A stretch of DNA of 45,821 nucleotides from Thiofilum flexile DSM 14609. GTDB taxonomy: Bacteria; Pseudomonadota; Gammaproteobacteria; Thiotrichales; Thiotrichaceae. The notes beneath the pieces are model-generated. The model saw only the letters and a program-made list of their open reading frames with translations. It was not told where the DNA came from and searched no databases. Where the stretch lies: contig NZ_KB904763.1 in NCBI RefSeq assembly GCF_000380185.1, positions 1 to 45,821 on the forward strand, in the 5' to 3' direction. The translations under genes and the position numbers were made by a program. Positions 25,501-34,437 of this stretch are shown in pieces. Position 1 is the stretch's first letter. Each line of letters begins with the position of its first letter.

Positions 25501-28500
25501 CTTCATGCTGGGCATCTTAATTAGAGCTTGCCGAATAGCAGGAATAGTTAGGCATTCTAGTCGTATATCTGCAGGCTGTTTGTTTTTTTCTGCTTGTTGC
25601 TGTTGTTGTTTAACCCATTCTGTTAACCATGGCTCATTATGATTAGTATGTTTGATTTGACTAAGGATAATATTAGGATAATCATTGCAAAGTGATTTAT
25701 TCTTTAGGAAAGCAATCAAAGGATTGCTATTTATAGAGTTATCTTTGAATAACCCTAAGATAAAATTATGTTTTTCAGTAAGCCATTTATTTTCTACGAA
25801 ATAGTTAGCATTATATAAGCCAGAAAATAGTGCGGGAGTCACCTTAAATTGTGGTTGACGGCTAAGCCATCTTAGGGATTCAATACTATTTTCTGGCTGC
25901 TCATCAATTTGCTCCAGTATCTCATAAAATAAAGCTGCTAATTCAGCGGTTTTAAAAGAGTAATGATTGTCTACTAAGTGTTGGAGCAGAGGTAAGTTTC
26001 TGGCTTGTTTGGTTAGCAAATAGAAGGGGGAGCCATTAGGTGTGCTGGGTAATTCGGTAAAATCAAAGTGAGGCGTTTTAGAGCGTAAAAAATCCACTAA
26101 GCTAAAATCATCACTATTAAGATTATAAGAGTTTATGATTACATAGCGCAGTATCTGTTCATAGTCTTTAGCTTTCCAGTTTTGAGGCCAGACTTTTAAA
26201 ATAGTTTCAACAAAAGCCAAACGATTGTTAATAATCGGGTTTTCTAGCTGATCAGTCGAAATTACTAGATTCGGTATTAGTTTTGCTAGTTTAGTAATGA
26301 AATCAATTTCATTGATATTAGATGTTAACGCATAATTACTAGGGTTTTGTAAAGTATCTAAGACTTGATTTTTTTGTGCTGAGGTTAAAGTGATCTTGTT
26401 ATTAATCAGGTAGGTAATAATATCAATATTGTAATTCGATATAGCCTTTAAGAGTAAACTCTCATTATTACTAGCAGCCAGCGCTAGACCTTGCTGATGT
26501 AGCCAAAGCAGCGAATTAAAAGCATTAGAGTCAACTGCAGTACTAATAAGATTAGGATAGTCTTTGAAGTTGATCCCTTGGGCTTGATAAAGCTTGAGTT
26601 GTTCTAAGGCATCAGTACGTAATAGGGTATTGAGTATGGGTTCAATATTCAGTGTATCTAGCTTAATGAGTGATAATAGCTTTTTATTGATAGTTAAGGT
26701 TTTATCTCCTTTTTCTGCAATACTGTTTAATAGTTCTTGTGTAAGGCTTGGATTATTATTGAAATCTAATTGATAACTAGGCTGATTAACTAAATACTCT
26801 ATAGATTTTAGTTTATTTTGCTCAAGCAAGGTTTTGAGTAAGCTATCGTCATTAGGTTCTGATTGAAAGCTAAGACCTGCATCTAGAAATAGTGGAATAG
26901 TATCATAATATTCTTGTGCTAGCGCCCAGCTCATAACATTACTATAGTCTTCAATAATACTATTAGGATTAAAGCCTTGCTCTAATAGCCAAGTAACTAA
27001 TTGTTTTTGATTAAGATACTTTAAGCTAAACTCCCAAATATAAGCAGGATTAATATTGGGGTCTGATAAAATAGCGGGTAATAATGCTTGAATAGTCGCT
27101 AATTCTTGTTTAGGTAGTTTGGCGGTAATACGTAAACGAGTATTGGCATCATCGAGCACCTGTTGAGCATTAGCTTTTAATAAGCTATTTAGGGTGTCTG
27201 AGTTAATGGGGTAATCAAGGGCTATTTCTAAACTACTGCGCCCTGCAGCATCAACAATAGTAGGATCTGCTTTAGCTTGGAATAATAATGTTAAGATTTT
27301 AGCAATATCATTAGGATAATGCGGAGCTACCTGTAGTGCTATATGCAGTGCGGTTTCACCATAATCATTTTTAAGATTAGGATCAGCACCTTCATTTAGT
27401 AAACGGGTTATTTGTGTAATATTAGCTTGACGTACTGCGCGATGTAAGGGCGTGTTATGCCATTTATCGGTTTCAGTAAAGGTATCCGTTTTATCTGGGT
27501 AGTGAGCAAAACGTGTCTTTAAGCGCGTTTGTGAGCTAGGTAGCAAATCAATGGCTAATTGATCACCCCAGGTTTTTATATTTTTGGCAGCACCTAATTC
27601 TAATAAAGGGGTTATTAAAAACTCATCCCCTAGCTGAGCAGTATAATGTAGTGGAGTCCAATCCCCTTTGCTGCGATTATGAATATCCGTGCCGATATTT
27701 AATAATTTATAGGCAATAGGTTTGGCTCCTAAGGCTAGGGCAGTTTGTAGTGGTGTACGTTGATCATTATCTTTAGTATTAATATTAGCGTCTGCACGTA
27801 ATAAAATATTAATTAAATCTAAATCACGCAGCTCAATACTTTGGTGTAAAGGTGTTTTTCCGTAGTAATTGACGGCATTAATATTAGCACCCGCTTTAAT
27901 CAGTAAATCAACTTGGGATAGTGAGCGCCCGCGTATCGCTAAATGTAATGGGCTATTGCCCTCTTGATCAGCTAAATTAGGATCAGCTTTGTATTTTAAT
28001 AATAAAGCAGTAATTTCGGGGGAATTATAACGAATAGAGCGTTGTAATGCCGTTTGTCCCAAATCATCTTGCTCATTAGGGTTAGCACCTGCTTTTAGTG
28101 CTTCTTCAATCATGGGGAAAACGGTGTTTTTATCGGTGCGACTACTTAAGTGAGAGATTAATGATACCCCTTGCTCGGTATTATCGGTGAGTTTTGCCCC
28201 TGCCTGTACGAGATGTTCAATAGTGGCCTTATCTTTTGCCATGAAAATAACGGGGCTGCCCTCATTATTCAGCGCTTGAAGATCAACACCTTTAGCCAGC
28301 AATTGATCAATCACTAAGGTTAGCCCTTCTTGGGCAGCATAATGTAAGGGAGTATTGCCATTTTGATCGAGTGCTTCTGGGTTAGCGCCATGGGCTAGTA
28401 ATTGCAAAGCATTACGAGTTTTATTCGTTAAAATGGCAATATGCAAAGGCGTTTGCCCTTCTTTATTCGCGGCATCAATCCGTGCTTTTGCTGCTAGGAG

Positions 28501-30114
28501 TTGCTCTAGCGGGGATAAAGCTGGGCTAGATCCTTTAACCTCATATTGAGCGGCTCTATGTAAGAGCGTATTACCATTATAATCAGGGCGATTAATATCA
28601 GCGCCGTTTTGTAGGTAAAGTTTTAAATCAGTAATAGAATCAGGTTCGCGTTCAATAAGTTTATATAGCGCCGATTTCCCTTCATTATCAACCATAGCTG
28701 CATCGGCATTTGCTTGTAATAAATACTGTGCTAGTAAGGGGTAGCCCTGTTCAGTAGCTAATATGAGTGGGGTTTTATTGGCTTGATTTTGAATATTTAA
28801 TTCGGGTTTTTCAGCCATTAAAGCCAAAGCAATAGCAGCGGCATCATTATAATAATTATTATCCAGTGCTAAATGTAAGGGAGTATTACCCTCATTATTG
28901 GTAATCGCTTGATTGGCTTGCTGAGAGAGTAGGTATTTAACACTAGCCAATTGCCCTGTGCTAACCGCAATATGTAATGGAGTAGCGCCTTGTTTATTTC
29001 GCGTATTGATATGTTTAGGCGAAAGTGTGAGTAATAAGGCTAATTGTTGGCCTTTGACAGCGCTATGCAAGAGGGTATCACCCGTGCAAGGGTCATCCCA
29101 TTGGGCTAAGGAGTCGGCTTGATTGCCTAATATGCGCTTTAATAAGGGTAAATTACCCGTTTCGGCTGCTATACCCGCCAGCGTGGAGCAACTCGTATCG
29201 GTGCTACGCTGTTCAACGGGGGGGAGGGGGGGAATATTTTTGGCAATTAAATAATCCAAAATCGGGATTTGATTGGCTCTTGCTGCCCGCTGCGGTAAGG
29301 TTTCTGGGGAGCGAAGGAGTGAATCCCCACGCTCATAGAAGTACTGCAAAACCTCTAAATGACCTTGATCTATCGCCTCCTCGGCATAAGCTAAGGGCAC
29401 ACCGCGATCCGCTAAATATTTTACAATAGGGATACTGCCCGAACGCACAGCAACCTGCATCCACTCAGGATGTTGGGCTGGCTCGGCTTGTAGCTTGGCT
29501 TGTTGTATGATCCATTTCACCACCGAGAGCTGAGCACTTTTAATGGCATGCTCAATGAGGTCAGGGCAATCATTGCGTAGCGGCAGCAGGCGTTCAGTAA
29601 CCGCTAAATGTCCATTTTCTAAGGCTTGATAAATTTCGCAGCGCGTGGCTTCTGAGTGAGGCGGTAACAGATGATCCGGTCTATGGTCGGCAAACGCCAT
29701 GAGTTGATCGAGGAGCTTTAAATCCCCGCGACGAGCCGCATAAAAAATAGCACGCTGCGCAGTATTAAAGGTTTCACGCCGTAAATAGGGCAGCATTGCA
29801 TAAGCATTAGCCATTTGATCGCTAGCCAACGCAATGGTGAGGGCGCTGTGCTGATCATTATCACCACTAATGCCCGGATCGGCACCGTGGTCGAATAGGG
29901 TTTGCAACTCAGGTGTGGGGGGATGTAGTGCCGCTGCTTGTAGCTTATCGCGTAATAAGGTCTTAGCCTCAATCCCCACAGGATGGTCTACCGTTTTCGA
30001 TTGAATCTCAGCCGCTTCACTAAAGTGGCGATAAATAAAATAGCCCCCGCCTAGGCACAGGATAAACGCTAACAGTAATACGGGTAGCCTCATGTTTTTG
30101 GTACTGAGATGCAT
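22564..30114 (-). CDS. Giant membrane-anchored ankyrin-repeat protein (2516 aa)
   Basis: The single uninterrupted 7.5-kb frame starts with MHLSTKNMRLPVLLLAFILC, a signal-anchor helix, so the rest is probably periplasmic or surface-facing. Ankyrin repeats (G.TPLH.A...G....V..LL..GA..N) fill residues ~55-970 and ~1690-2510, at least 25 recognisable units in all, for example GNTPLHYAAQEGLTLVIDQL and NGNTALHLAVLNQNPAIIELL. The middle ~700 residues are helical with leucine-rich pairs (WLLEQGFNPNS, LLWLHQQGLALA) but poor ankyrin consensus, possibly decayed repeats. No catalytic domain is recognised. Ankyrin arrays bind proteins; such giants are frequent in host-associated bacteria but also occur in free-living ones. 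GGGGCG precedes ATG 30114. Partner and role unknown. Confidence 0.9.
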   Translation of the reverse strand: MHLSTKNMRLPVLLLAFILCLGGGYFIYRHFSEAAEIQSKTVDHPVGIEAKTLLRDKLQAAALHPPTPELQTLFDHGADPGISGDNDQHSALTIALASDQMANAYAMLPYLRRETFNTAQRAIFYAARRGDLKLLDQLMAFADHRPDHLLPPHSEATRCEIYQALENGHLAVTERLLPLRNDCPDLIEHAIKSAQLSVVKWIIQQAKLQAEPAQHPEWMQVAVRSGSIPIVKYLADRGVPLAYAEEAIDQGHLEVLQYFYERGDSLLRSPETLPQRAARANQIPILDYLIAKNIPPLPPVEQRSTDTSCSTLAGIAAETGNLPLLKRILGNQADSLAQWDDPCTGDTLLHSAVKGQQLALLLTLSPKHINTRNKQGATPLHIAVSTGQLASVKYLLSQQANQAITNNEGNTPLHLALDNNYYNDAAAIALALMAEKPELNIQNQANKTPLILATEQGYPLLAQYLLQANADAAMVDNEGKSALYKLIEREPDSITDLKLYLQNGADINRPDYNGNTLLHRAAQYEVKGSSPALSPLEQLLAAKARIDAANKEGQTPLHIAILTNKTRNALQLLAHGANPEALDQNGNTPLHYAAQEGLTLVIDQLLAKGVDLQALNNEGSPVIFMAKDKATIEHLVQAGAKLTDNTEQGVSLISHLSSRTDKNTVFPMIEEALKAGANPNEQDDLGQTALQRSIRYNSPEITALLLKYKADPNLADQEGNSPLHLAIRGRSLSQVDLLIKAGANINAVNYYGKTPLHQSIELRDLDLINILLRADANINTKDNDQRTPLQTALALGAKPIAYKLLNIGTDIHNRSKGDWTPLHYTAQLGDEFLITPLLELGAAKNIKTWGDQLAIDLLPSSQTRLKTRFAHYPDKTDTFTETDKWHNTPLHRAVRQANITQITRLLNEGADPNLKNDYGETALHIALQVAPHYPNDIAKILTLLFQAKADPTIVDAAGRSSLEIALDYPINSDTLNSLLKANAQQVLDDANTRLRITAKLPKQELATIQALLPAILSDPNINPAYIWEFSLKYLNQKQLVTWLLEQGFNPNSIIEDYSNVMSWALAQEYYDTIPLFLDAGLSFQSEPNDDSLLKTLLEQNKLKSIEYLVNQPSYQLDFNNNPSLTQELLNSIAEKGDKTLTINKKLLSLIKLDTLNIEPILNTLLRTDALEQLKLYQAQGINFKDYPNLISTAVDSNAFNSLLWLHQQGLALAASNNESLLLKAISNYNIDIITYLINNKITLTSAQKNQVLDTLQNPSNYALTSNINEIDFITKLAKLIPNLVISTDQLENPIINNRLAFVETILKVWPQNWKAKDYEQILRYVIINSYNLNSDDFSLVDFLRSKTPHFDFTELPSTPNGSPFYLLTKQARNLPLLQHLVDNHYSFKTAELAALFYEILEQIDEQPENSIESLRWLSRQPQFKVTPALFSGLYNANYFVENKWLTEKHNFILGLFKDNSINSNPLIAFLKNKSLCNDYPNIILSQIKHTNHNEPWLTEWVKQQQQQAEKNKQPADIRLECLTIPAIRQALIKMPSMKQQWSEYGLAVTADDLQDLNTLKSTISDFKKVGAKTDYQDSSGNNLAHLWLNTLETSTMNSDDKPLTSNEWLQGLKWLKEQNIDLLALNDKQLSILQQLLSTNSIPEKTTSQITYLIEQLLVLEPKLATLNTANSSIMHLVIAHEKINNEQKLQLVKLLIKSGADLNFIDSHGNTPLLLAIEQHQWLIVEWLLTQPFNIEAKNLAGQNILHLLILNKYFTSVQKLLTQYKDVNAKDNNGDTLLHYLARQECSEEGCQDQQKLMQTLIQLGADINVKNNDAETPLLLAIYANHQNTLANLLALKADFNSRNKLGYSGLQLALDQQHIAQAEQLIAAGADLKFSSNLGKNLNSYLTQLQDYGLNQTLLTKHPNFKIPNAIKNLQPQDNYWYNLLKDKRNIAINASKSVSMPYSYRSFNDNNTLLHVAAAANQERITLTLLDNLSIADMTNSKRETPLQWAIYSQAQNTIKVLLQAGADPNLVNQAGNNTVLIAANLPNEKTLKSLLKIAQEQDVKLNLDQRDKNGNTALHLAVLNQNPAIIELLLQAGANTEIYNNDSLTPLLLAVEKPNLVIINSLLNYKADLNAIDAQDRSVLLHTIERFANDSNQPSNAQLQAHIARLELLIKAGANLQAQSAKGNNALYIGLVNYPIAKFLMSKPFDLKQLNYEDETVLFQAARAHLKEQELDSLFKQLIAQGIDVNHRNIYGETALQAAVRHANLPALLKLIQLGADPNVVKGTDLDDTGYNLPMYILNSSYINPNTKLAVLTQIVKAGADLNHINNNGENILFIAARSYEKPLDYVEYLLNQGVNVKISNLKGQSLLHILVEASNGLSEYSADALRIQKIIIRLRQQGLAINARDMNSKTALHYAVEKSALTWIKLLLAQGANPNIQDNIDNSPLLIILNNYNSRPNALSLVDLLLSYRANPNLRNSLGKTVLHLAYHLENKPLIEHLLKAGADPKMRSYTGLLPIEDAPLAVTE

Positions 30115-30350
30115 GGTTATCGCCCCTTATCCTTAAGTTATTATGCAGTATAGTCCATCGCTATAAGTTTAAACTAGGTTAATATTAAAATAGATATAGG
30201 TAATTATTTAATCGCTATTTGCGGTTTTTCCACGGCTGGGATGTGCCATTTCTTGTACACTCCAAGGGGGTGCTTGCCATGATAAAAAGTGCTTGAAGCA
30301 CTGAATGGCGGCTATTCCTTTAGTACTGATCCCACTGGGGGAGTGGTACT

Positions 30351-31187
30351 ATGTGTGCCGATTCGTTATCGATCAATAGGACATTATTCGTGGATTTAAT
30401 ACAAAGTTTAATTTTGGGGCTGGTAGAGGGGGCAACCGAATTCCTACCCATTTCCTCCACTGGGCATTTAATTATTGTAAGCCAATTATTAGGCTTAAAA
30501 CAAACCGATAGTCATATTGCCTTTGAAATTATTATTCAATTAGGGGCTGTTTTAGCGGTAATTACTAATTACCGAGATAAATTTAAACCACAATACTTTG
30601 ATTTATGGGTGAAAGTAGCGATTGCTTTTGTGCCAGCGGCAGCCGTAGGTCTATTAGTACACAGTCATCTTAAAACCCTATTCTCCATTCATATTGTAGC
30701 CGTGACATTGTTTACTGGTGGAATCATCTTTTTAGCGGTGGAGTATTATCTTAAAAACCGTGAACCGACTGTTAATCGAGTCGAAGATATTTCCTATAAG
30801 CAGGCGTTAGTGATTGGCTGTGCTCAGATTGCTGCTTTAGTTCCGGGGACTAGTCGTTCTGGCTCTACCATTATTGGGGCATTATTAATGGGGATTAATC
30901 GTAAGGTTAGTGCCGAGTTTTCATTTTTATTAGCCTTACCGATTATGTTAGCCGCTACGGGTCTGAATGTAGTGAAGCATTATGATGCCTTTGTGGGCAC
31001 TCAGATGTTGCCATTAGTGGTTGGCTTTGTAATGGCTTTTATTAGTGCCTATATTGCCATTCGATTATTAGTTAAATTTTTAGGTAGCTATACCTTTAAT
31101 ATCTTTGGTATTTACCGAATTTTATTAGGCTTATTACTATTCTATTTAATTTATACTGGCTTTATTCCACCCGACACTAGCACCTAA
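30351..31187 (+). CDS. uppP: Undecaprenyl-diphosphate phosphatase
   Basis: This 278-residue inner-membrane enzyme (UppP/BacA) recycles undecaprenyl pyrophosphate for cell-wall synthesis and gives bacitracin tolerance. The two family signatures are LVEGATEFLPISSTGHLI (near residue 25) and ALVPGTSRSGSTIIGAL (near 165), with the catalytic Glu/Ser/Arg set. Eight or so hydrophobic segments follow. ATG 30351 has GGGGGAG 8 nt before it; GTG (FVDLIQ) about 13 codons later is an alternative start that would give the more usual short N-terminus. It is single, followed by a terminator shared with the convergent phosphatase gene. Confidence 0.95.
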   Translation: MCADSLSINRTLFVDLIQSLILGLVEGATEFLPISSTGHLIIVSQLLGLKQTDSHIAFEIIIQLGAVLAVITNYRDKFKPQYFDLWVKVAIAFVPAAAVGLLVHSHLKTLFSIHIVAVTLFTGGIIFLAVEYYLKNREPTVNRVEDISYKQALVIGCAQIAALVPGTSRSGSTIIGALLMGINRKVSAEFSFLLALPIMLAATGLNVVKHYDAFVGTQMLPLVVGFVMAFISAYIAIRLLVKFLGSYTFNIFGIYRILLGLLLFYLIYTGFIPPDTST

Positions 31188-31200
31188 GCTAATTCAAAAA

Positions 31201-31228
31201 ACGAGTCCCTAGGGGTTTAGGGACTCGT
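31201..31228 (-). terminator. Strong terminator between uppP and the acid phosphatase gene
   Basis: ACGAGTCCCTA (31201-31211) pairs with TAGGGACTCGT (31218-31228). On the minus strand TTTTTT follows directly, so it chiefly serves the phosphatase gene; the stem may also stop uppP transcripts. Confidence 0.85.
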
Positions 31229-31243
31229 ATCTATAGCCCCGTT

Positions 31244-32122
31244 TTAGTTTCCATCCCAACTATTGCGCGTCGCAGCCTTTTGAAAGGTTTCGCGGTTAGC
31301 ATCGGAGGCAGGTGGTTCACTCTCACCAAAAATAGCGCGTACCCAGTGACCATCGGTAGGATTGGGGAAGACAATATATTTGCTACCATACTGATTTTTG
31401 TCTTCTTCCATCAGCTTAATACGCTCATCTACATCCTTGGTATAGTACTTACGCTGAAAGTCGTTCAGGTTATCGCCTAGAAATAGGGCAACCTCAAATT
31501 TCTCCGCAATCTCTTTCTGTCTAGTTTCCTTATTGGACGTATCGCGCAATATAGTGACATGCGCTTCATCTGCAAAGGGCAAACCCGCTGCTTTAATCTG
31601 TGCTAAGGCATATTCAAAGGTTTTTTCACCCTGATCACGGCTGCTGACATAGAACACTTCAACCTTATTATCCGCCGCAAACTTTAAAAACTCCGCAGCC
31701 CCAGGCGCTACGACCATTTGATTTTTCGGAATCCACTTATCCCATGCGGCATCATCAAAAAAGTCCTGTTTATGATTAATCAGATAGCCCCAATATGCCA
31801 AGGGTAGCAGCACGGTATCATCCAGATCGGTCACAACGGCTAGCGGTTTGTCACCGTCTTTGTGTTCACGCAGCGCCTTTTCTAGCTGTAGGCGAGCCAT
31901 ATTATAGCCCTGATAATACAGTGCTCGGTATTCGGCGGCGGTCTGCTTCCACGCCACGGCTGAGATCAGTAGATTATCAGCACCCACTCCACTCGGTGCG
32001 GTGGTATTAGGGGCTGGCTCAGGGGCGGGAGTGTCAGCAGCGTAGGTCGTTGTGCTGAGGGTCAGTGCCATGAGTAGTGACAGGGTCAGGTGCCGTAGGT
32101 GGTGTGGTTGGGTTGGGTGCAT
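31244..32122 (-). CDS. Periplasmic HAD acid phosphatase / 5'-nucleotidase, e(P4)-like (class B/C)
   Basis: This 292-residue exported phosphatase has a signal peptide (LSLLMALTLSTTTYAA before DTP) and no lipobox Cys, unlike true e(P4) lipoproteins. It then has a short Pro/Ala linker, the HAD motif I DLDDT (Asp99 nucleophile, Asp101), motif II VFYVSSRD, the conserved VTILRDTSNKETR and motif IV ALFLGDNLNDF. The pattern fits the class C acid phosphatase (HAD-IIIB) family that dephosphorylates nucleotides such as NMN in the periplasm. The expected length is about 260-280. It converges with uppP and has a strong terminator. Confidence 0.88.
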   Translation of the reverse strand: MHPTQPHHLRHLTLSLLMALTLSTTTYAADTPAPEPAPNTTAPSGVGADNLLISAVAWKQTAAEYRALYYQGYNMARLQLEKALREHKDGDKPLAVVTDLDDTVLLPLAYWGYLINHKQDFFDDAAWDKWIPKNQMVVAPGAAEFLKFAADNKVEVFYVSSRDQGEKTFEYALAQIKAAGLPFADEAHVTILRDTSNKETRQKEIAEKFEVALFLGDNLNDFQRKYYTKDVDERIKLMEEDKNQYGSKYIVFPNPTDGHWVRAIFGESEPPASDANRETFQKAATRNSWDGN

Positions 32123-32317
32123 CAGTTCTCTCCGGTTGATGGTGGGGGCAGCTAAGCAGCCTAGGGAGTAAAAAGCGGAGTGATTATAACGCGAGTTAGT
32201 GTAGGGGTAACACGGTCAGGTGAGAAAAAGGCAAGCGTTTCATAGGGTAGGGCACATAGCATTCTCTAACATACGTTAAGGGTTCTTATTAAAAAACACT
32301 TTTAAGTATTGATCACT

Positions 32318-33160
32318 ATGCTGTTGGGTGTTATTTTCGCCGTTATTCAATTTTTAAGCAACGGCGGGCACATGGAGCAGGATCAAGAGACATCTGAGCC
32401 TTCAGTTTTACAGAAGATATTGAAAGCCGTCCTAGTATTGCTGGATGCAGCTACTATTAAGACCATTGAAAGTGAAAGAATTCATCTTGATGGCTGCGCG
32501 GTTATTGAAATAGAACCACCAACTGTTCGCGAACTTATCAACAAAAAAATTATCTCCTCAGATTCCCTCGCGGTGTGGCATACCGATATTATCGAGGTTG
32601 ATGAGGATGATGATTTATGGGAAAAGAAAAAACATCTCAATGGCAAATTTGGTGGATTCACTATCCATATCAGACAATCCCATACTAACACTTGGTTTTT
32701 AATACAGATTAAAAGTCCAGAAGCGATGGAGTTAGAGACTATTGATATGATGGGTTTCGAGGAGGAGGAGGACGAGGATGAGTGGTACGAGGATGAAGGT
32801 GGACCTCTCACACAGGAGGATATCAATACAATTGCCGTTGCTACAGCTACTCGTCCTGAGTTTGCTTCACTGAGAAATCGAAAAGAGCGTCGTACTTTTG
32901 TAGAGGTCAACAGCAAAGAGCTTGGCTTTGATCACTCTGGAGTCCCTTATGACTATCAGCTATCGGGGGTCACTGATTTAGCTGAATCCTACTACGAATT
33001 AAAGGTACTACCTGAGCAATGTAAAGCACTTGAGAAAGAAGGCGATACGCCTAAAATTATTGCAAAAAAAATAGGTAAGTCGGTTGCTAAGGTAGAAAAA
33101 GCGTTGAAAACCAATACTCCAGCATTTATTGGTGATATTGATAAATCTATATCAGGATAG
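32318..33160 (+). CDS. Hypothetical protein with acidic stretch and C-terminal helix-turn-helix-like segment
   Basis: I do not recognise this 280-residue protein. It starts with a hydrophobic segment MLLGVIFAVIQFLSNGG that may be a membrane anchor. A middle beta-rich part follows (HLNGKFGGFTIHIRQ, NTWFLIQIKSPEAM), then a very acidic run EEEEDEDEWYEDEGG. The C-terminal part has KERRTFVEVNSKELGFDHSG and a possible HTH, TPKIIAKKIGKSVAKVEKAL. The open frame begins at a TTG (32309), but ATG 32318 is chosen; neither has a good ribosome-binding site, and Met22 of the open frame (GGHMEQ) would remove the hydrophobic segment. It stands alone between a phosphatase gene (divergent) and yheT (convergent). 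Confidence 0.7.
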   Translation: MLLGVIFAVIQFLSNGGHMEQDQETSEPSVLQKILKAVLVLLDAATIKTIESERIHLDGCAVIEIEPPTVRELINKKIISSDSLAVWHTDIIEVDEDDDLWEKKKHLNGKFGGFTIHIRQSHTNTWFLIQIKSPEAMELETIDMMGFEEEEDEDEWYEDEGGPLTQEDINTIAVATATRPEFASLRNRKERRTFVEVNSKELGFDHSGVPYDYQLSGVTDLAESYYELKVLPEQCKALEKEGDTPKIIAKKIGKSVAKVEKALKTNTPAFIGDIDKSISG

Positions 33161-33481
33161 CCATTCTCTCTCATATACGATAGAATGAATTGGAGAAAAA
33201 AATTAAAAGAAAAGTTTTCCCCATATGTGGAATGATGGGTTCTTCGTATAGCAGGGGGTTGAACAGATGTTGCATTTTATAATATATATATAGGCAATTA
33301 ATTTACGAGAATTTTTTTAAATTGCTGATGTAACAATATACTGAGCTTTAGCTATGTCTCCATACGAGGATTCGATTCCTTTCACCAGACAAACTATGTG
33401 ATCTGTCGTATGAATCACCACTGGAGCATAGATGATCACTAGATTTCCATCACCCAAGAGGTTTTAAGACTCTTGTGTATG
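33161..33481. other. 321-bp convergent intergenic region, AT-rich
   Basis: No gene is seen. It contains an AT dinucleotide stretch near 33280, a tRNA T-arm-like string GAGGATTCGATTCCTT at about 33366 followed by TCACCA, and a CAAGAG/CTCTTG stem near 33455-33475. The tRNA-like piece has no 5' partner and is at most a fragment. Confidence 0.5.
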
Positions 33482-34432
33482 CTACAGAAGTTGCTCACTC
33501 AACCACCCACTAATCCGTTGCTCCAGCCAATAATTAACACTCCAGGGCCAACGACCTTGCACAAACCCCACATGCCCGCCGTGCTCACTAATATCTAAAG
33601 TCACCGCACTACTCACCTCTGATGCGGTAGGTACAATCGCAGGTGTCATAAAGGGGTCGTCTTTAGCGTGAATAATCAAAGTAGGGTAGTGAATCGTTTT
33701 TAAAAAGGCGGCTGAACTACTTTTGCTATAGTAATCTTTTGCGTCTTTAAAGTCATTTAAGGGGCCGGTGATTTGATTATCAAATTGATATAGGGTTTTG
33801 ATCTGTTCGAGATCAACCGAGAGTGGACTCGTCAGGGTTTGAAATTTATGGCGATAGCTCTTTTTTAAATCTTTTAATAAATGCTTACCGTAGATTTGAG
33901 AAAACCCTTGCCCTAAGCGCTGAGCACAGGCGGCTAATTGAAACGGAATCGAAACCGCGACAGCCGCACGAATAGTGGTATTAGCGCCTCTCTCACCCAT
34001 ATATTTTAAGGTGAGATTCCCCCCTAGTGAAAAACCAACTAAACCGATAACAGGGCGCTCAGTTTTAGCCAAATAATCAATGACTTCAACCACATCTTGC
34101 GTGCGCCCAGAATGATAACTATAGGGTTTTTTATTGGGAATACCTGAGCTACCGCGTAACTGCATGAAAATAGGGCTAAAACCTGCATCATATAAGGCTT
34201 TTAAGGTCGGCTTAGCATAGTGTGAGTTGAGCGAACCCTCTAAACCGTGCAGGACTAAGACATGAGGAGCATTAGGGCGATCATAGCGCTGCAATAACAG
34301 GCTATCACCATCTTGCAAAGTGACCGATTCCGTCACCAAGGGCAGGGACGGGCGGGGGCGCATATACACAGGCCAAATGGTTTGCAAGTGGGGGGAGCGT
34401 AACCACCACGCAGGCTTAAAAGGATGCGACAT
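33482..34432 (-). CDS. yheT: YheT-family alpha/beta hydrolase
   Basis: This 316-residue hydrolase (COG0429) begins with the family-specific FKPAWWLRSPHLQTIWP. The Ser nucleophile is in GLVGFSLGGNL, the Asp in IIHAKDDPFM and the His in SEHGGHVGF. YheT relatives are monoacylglycerol-lipase or esterase-like; the physiological substrate is not known. The start at 34432 lies six bases from the panE stop (34438), so the two are likely cotranscribed. It has no signal peptide. Confidence 0.9.
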   Translation of the reverse strand: MSHPFKPAWWLRSPHLQTIWPVYMRPRPSLPLVTESVTLQDGDSLLLQRYDRPNAPHVLVLHGLEGSLNSHYAKPTLKALYDAGFSPIFMQLRGSSGIPNKKPYSYHSGRTQDVVEVIDYLAKTERPVIGLVGFSLGGNLTLKYMGERGANTTIRAAVAVSIPFQLAACAQRLGQGFSQIYGKHLLKDLKKSYRHKFQTLTSPLSVDLEQIKTLYQFDNQITGPLNDFKDAKDYYSKSSSAAFLKTIHYPTLIIHAKDDPFMTPAIVPTASEVSSAVTLDISEHGGHVGFVQGRWPWSVNYWLEQRISGWLSEQLL

Positions 34433-34437
34433 AGAGA

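Noticed and set aside
30288-30302. AGTGCTTGAAGCACT palindrome upstream of uppP
   Set aside because: Short (7 bp arms), no T-run, no second copy seen; not enough to call an operator.
32482-32916. 144-codon minus-strand frame with a Ser run
   Set aside because: The Ser run is the antisense of the acidic stretch in the plus-strand gene, a common shadow effect.
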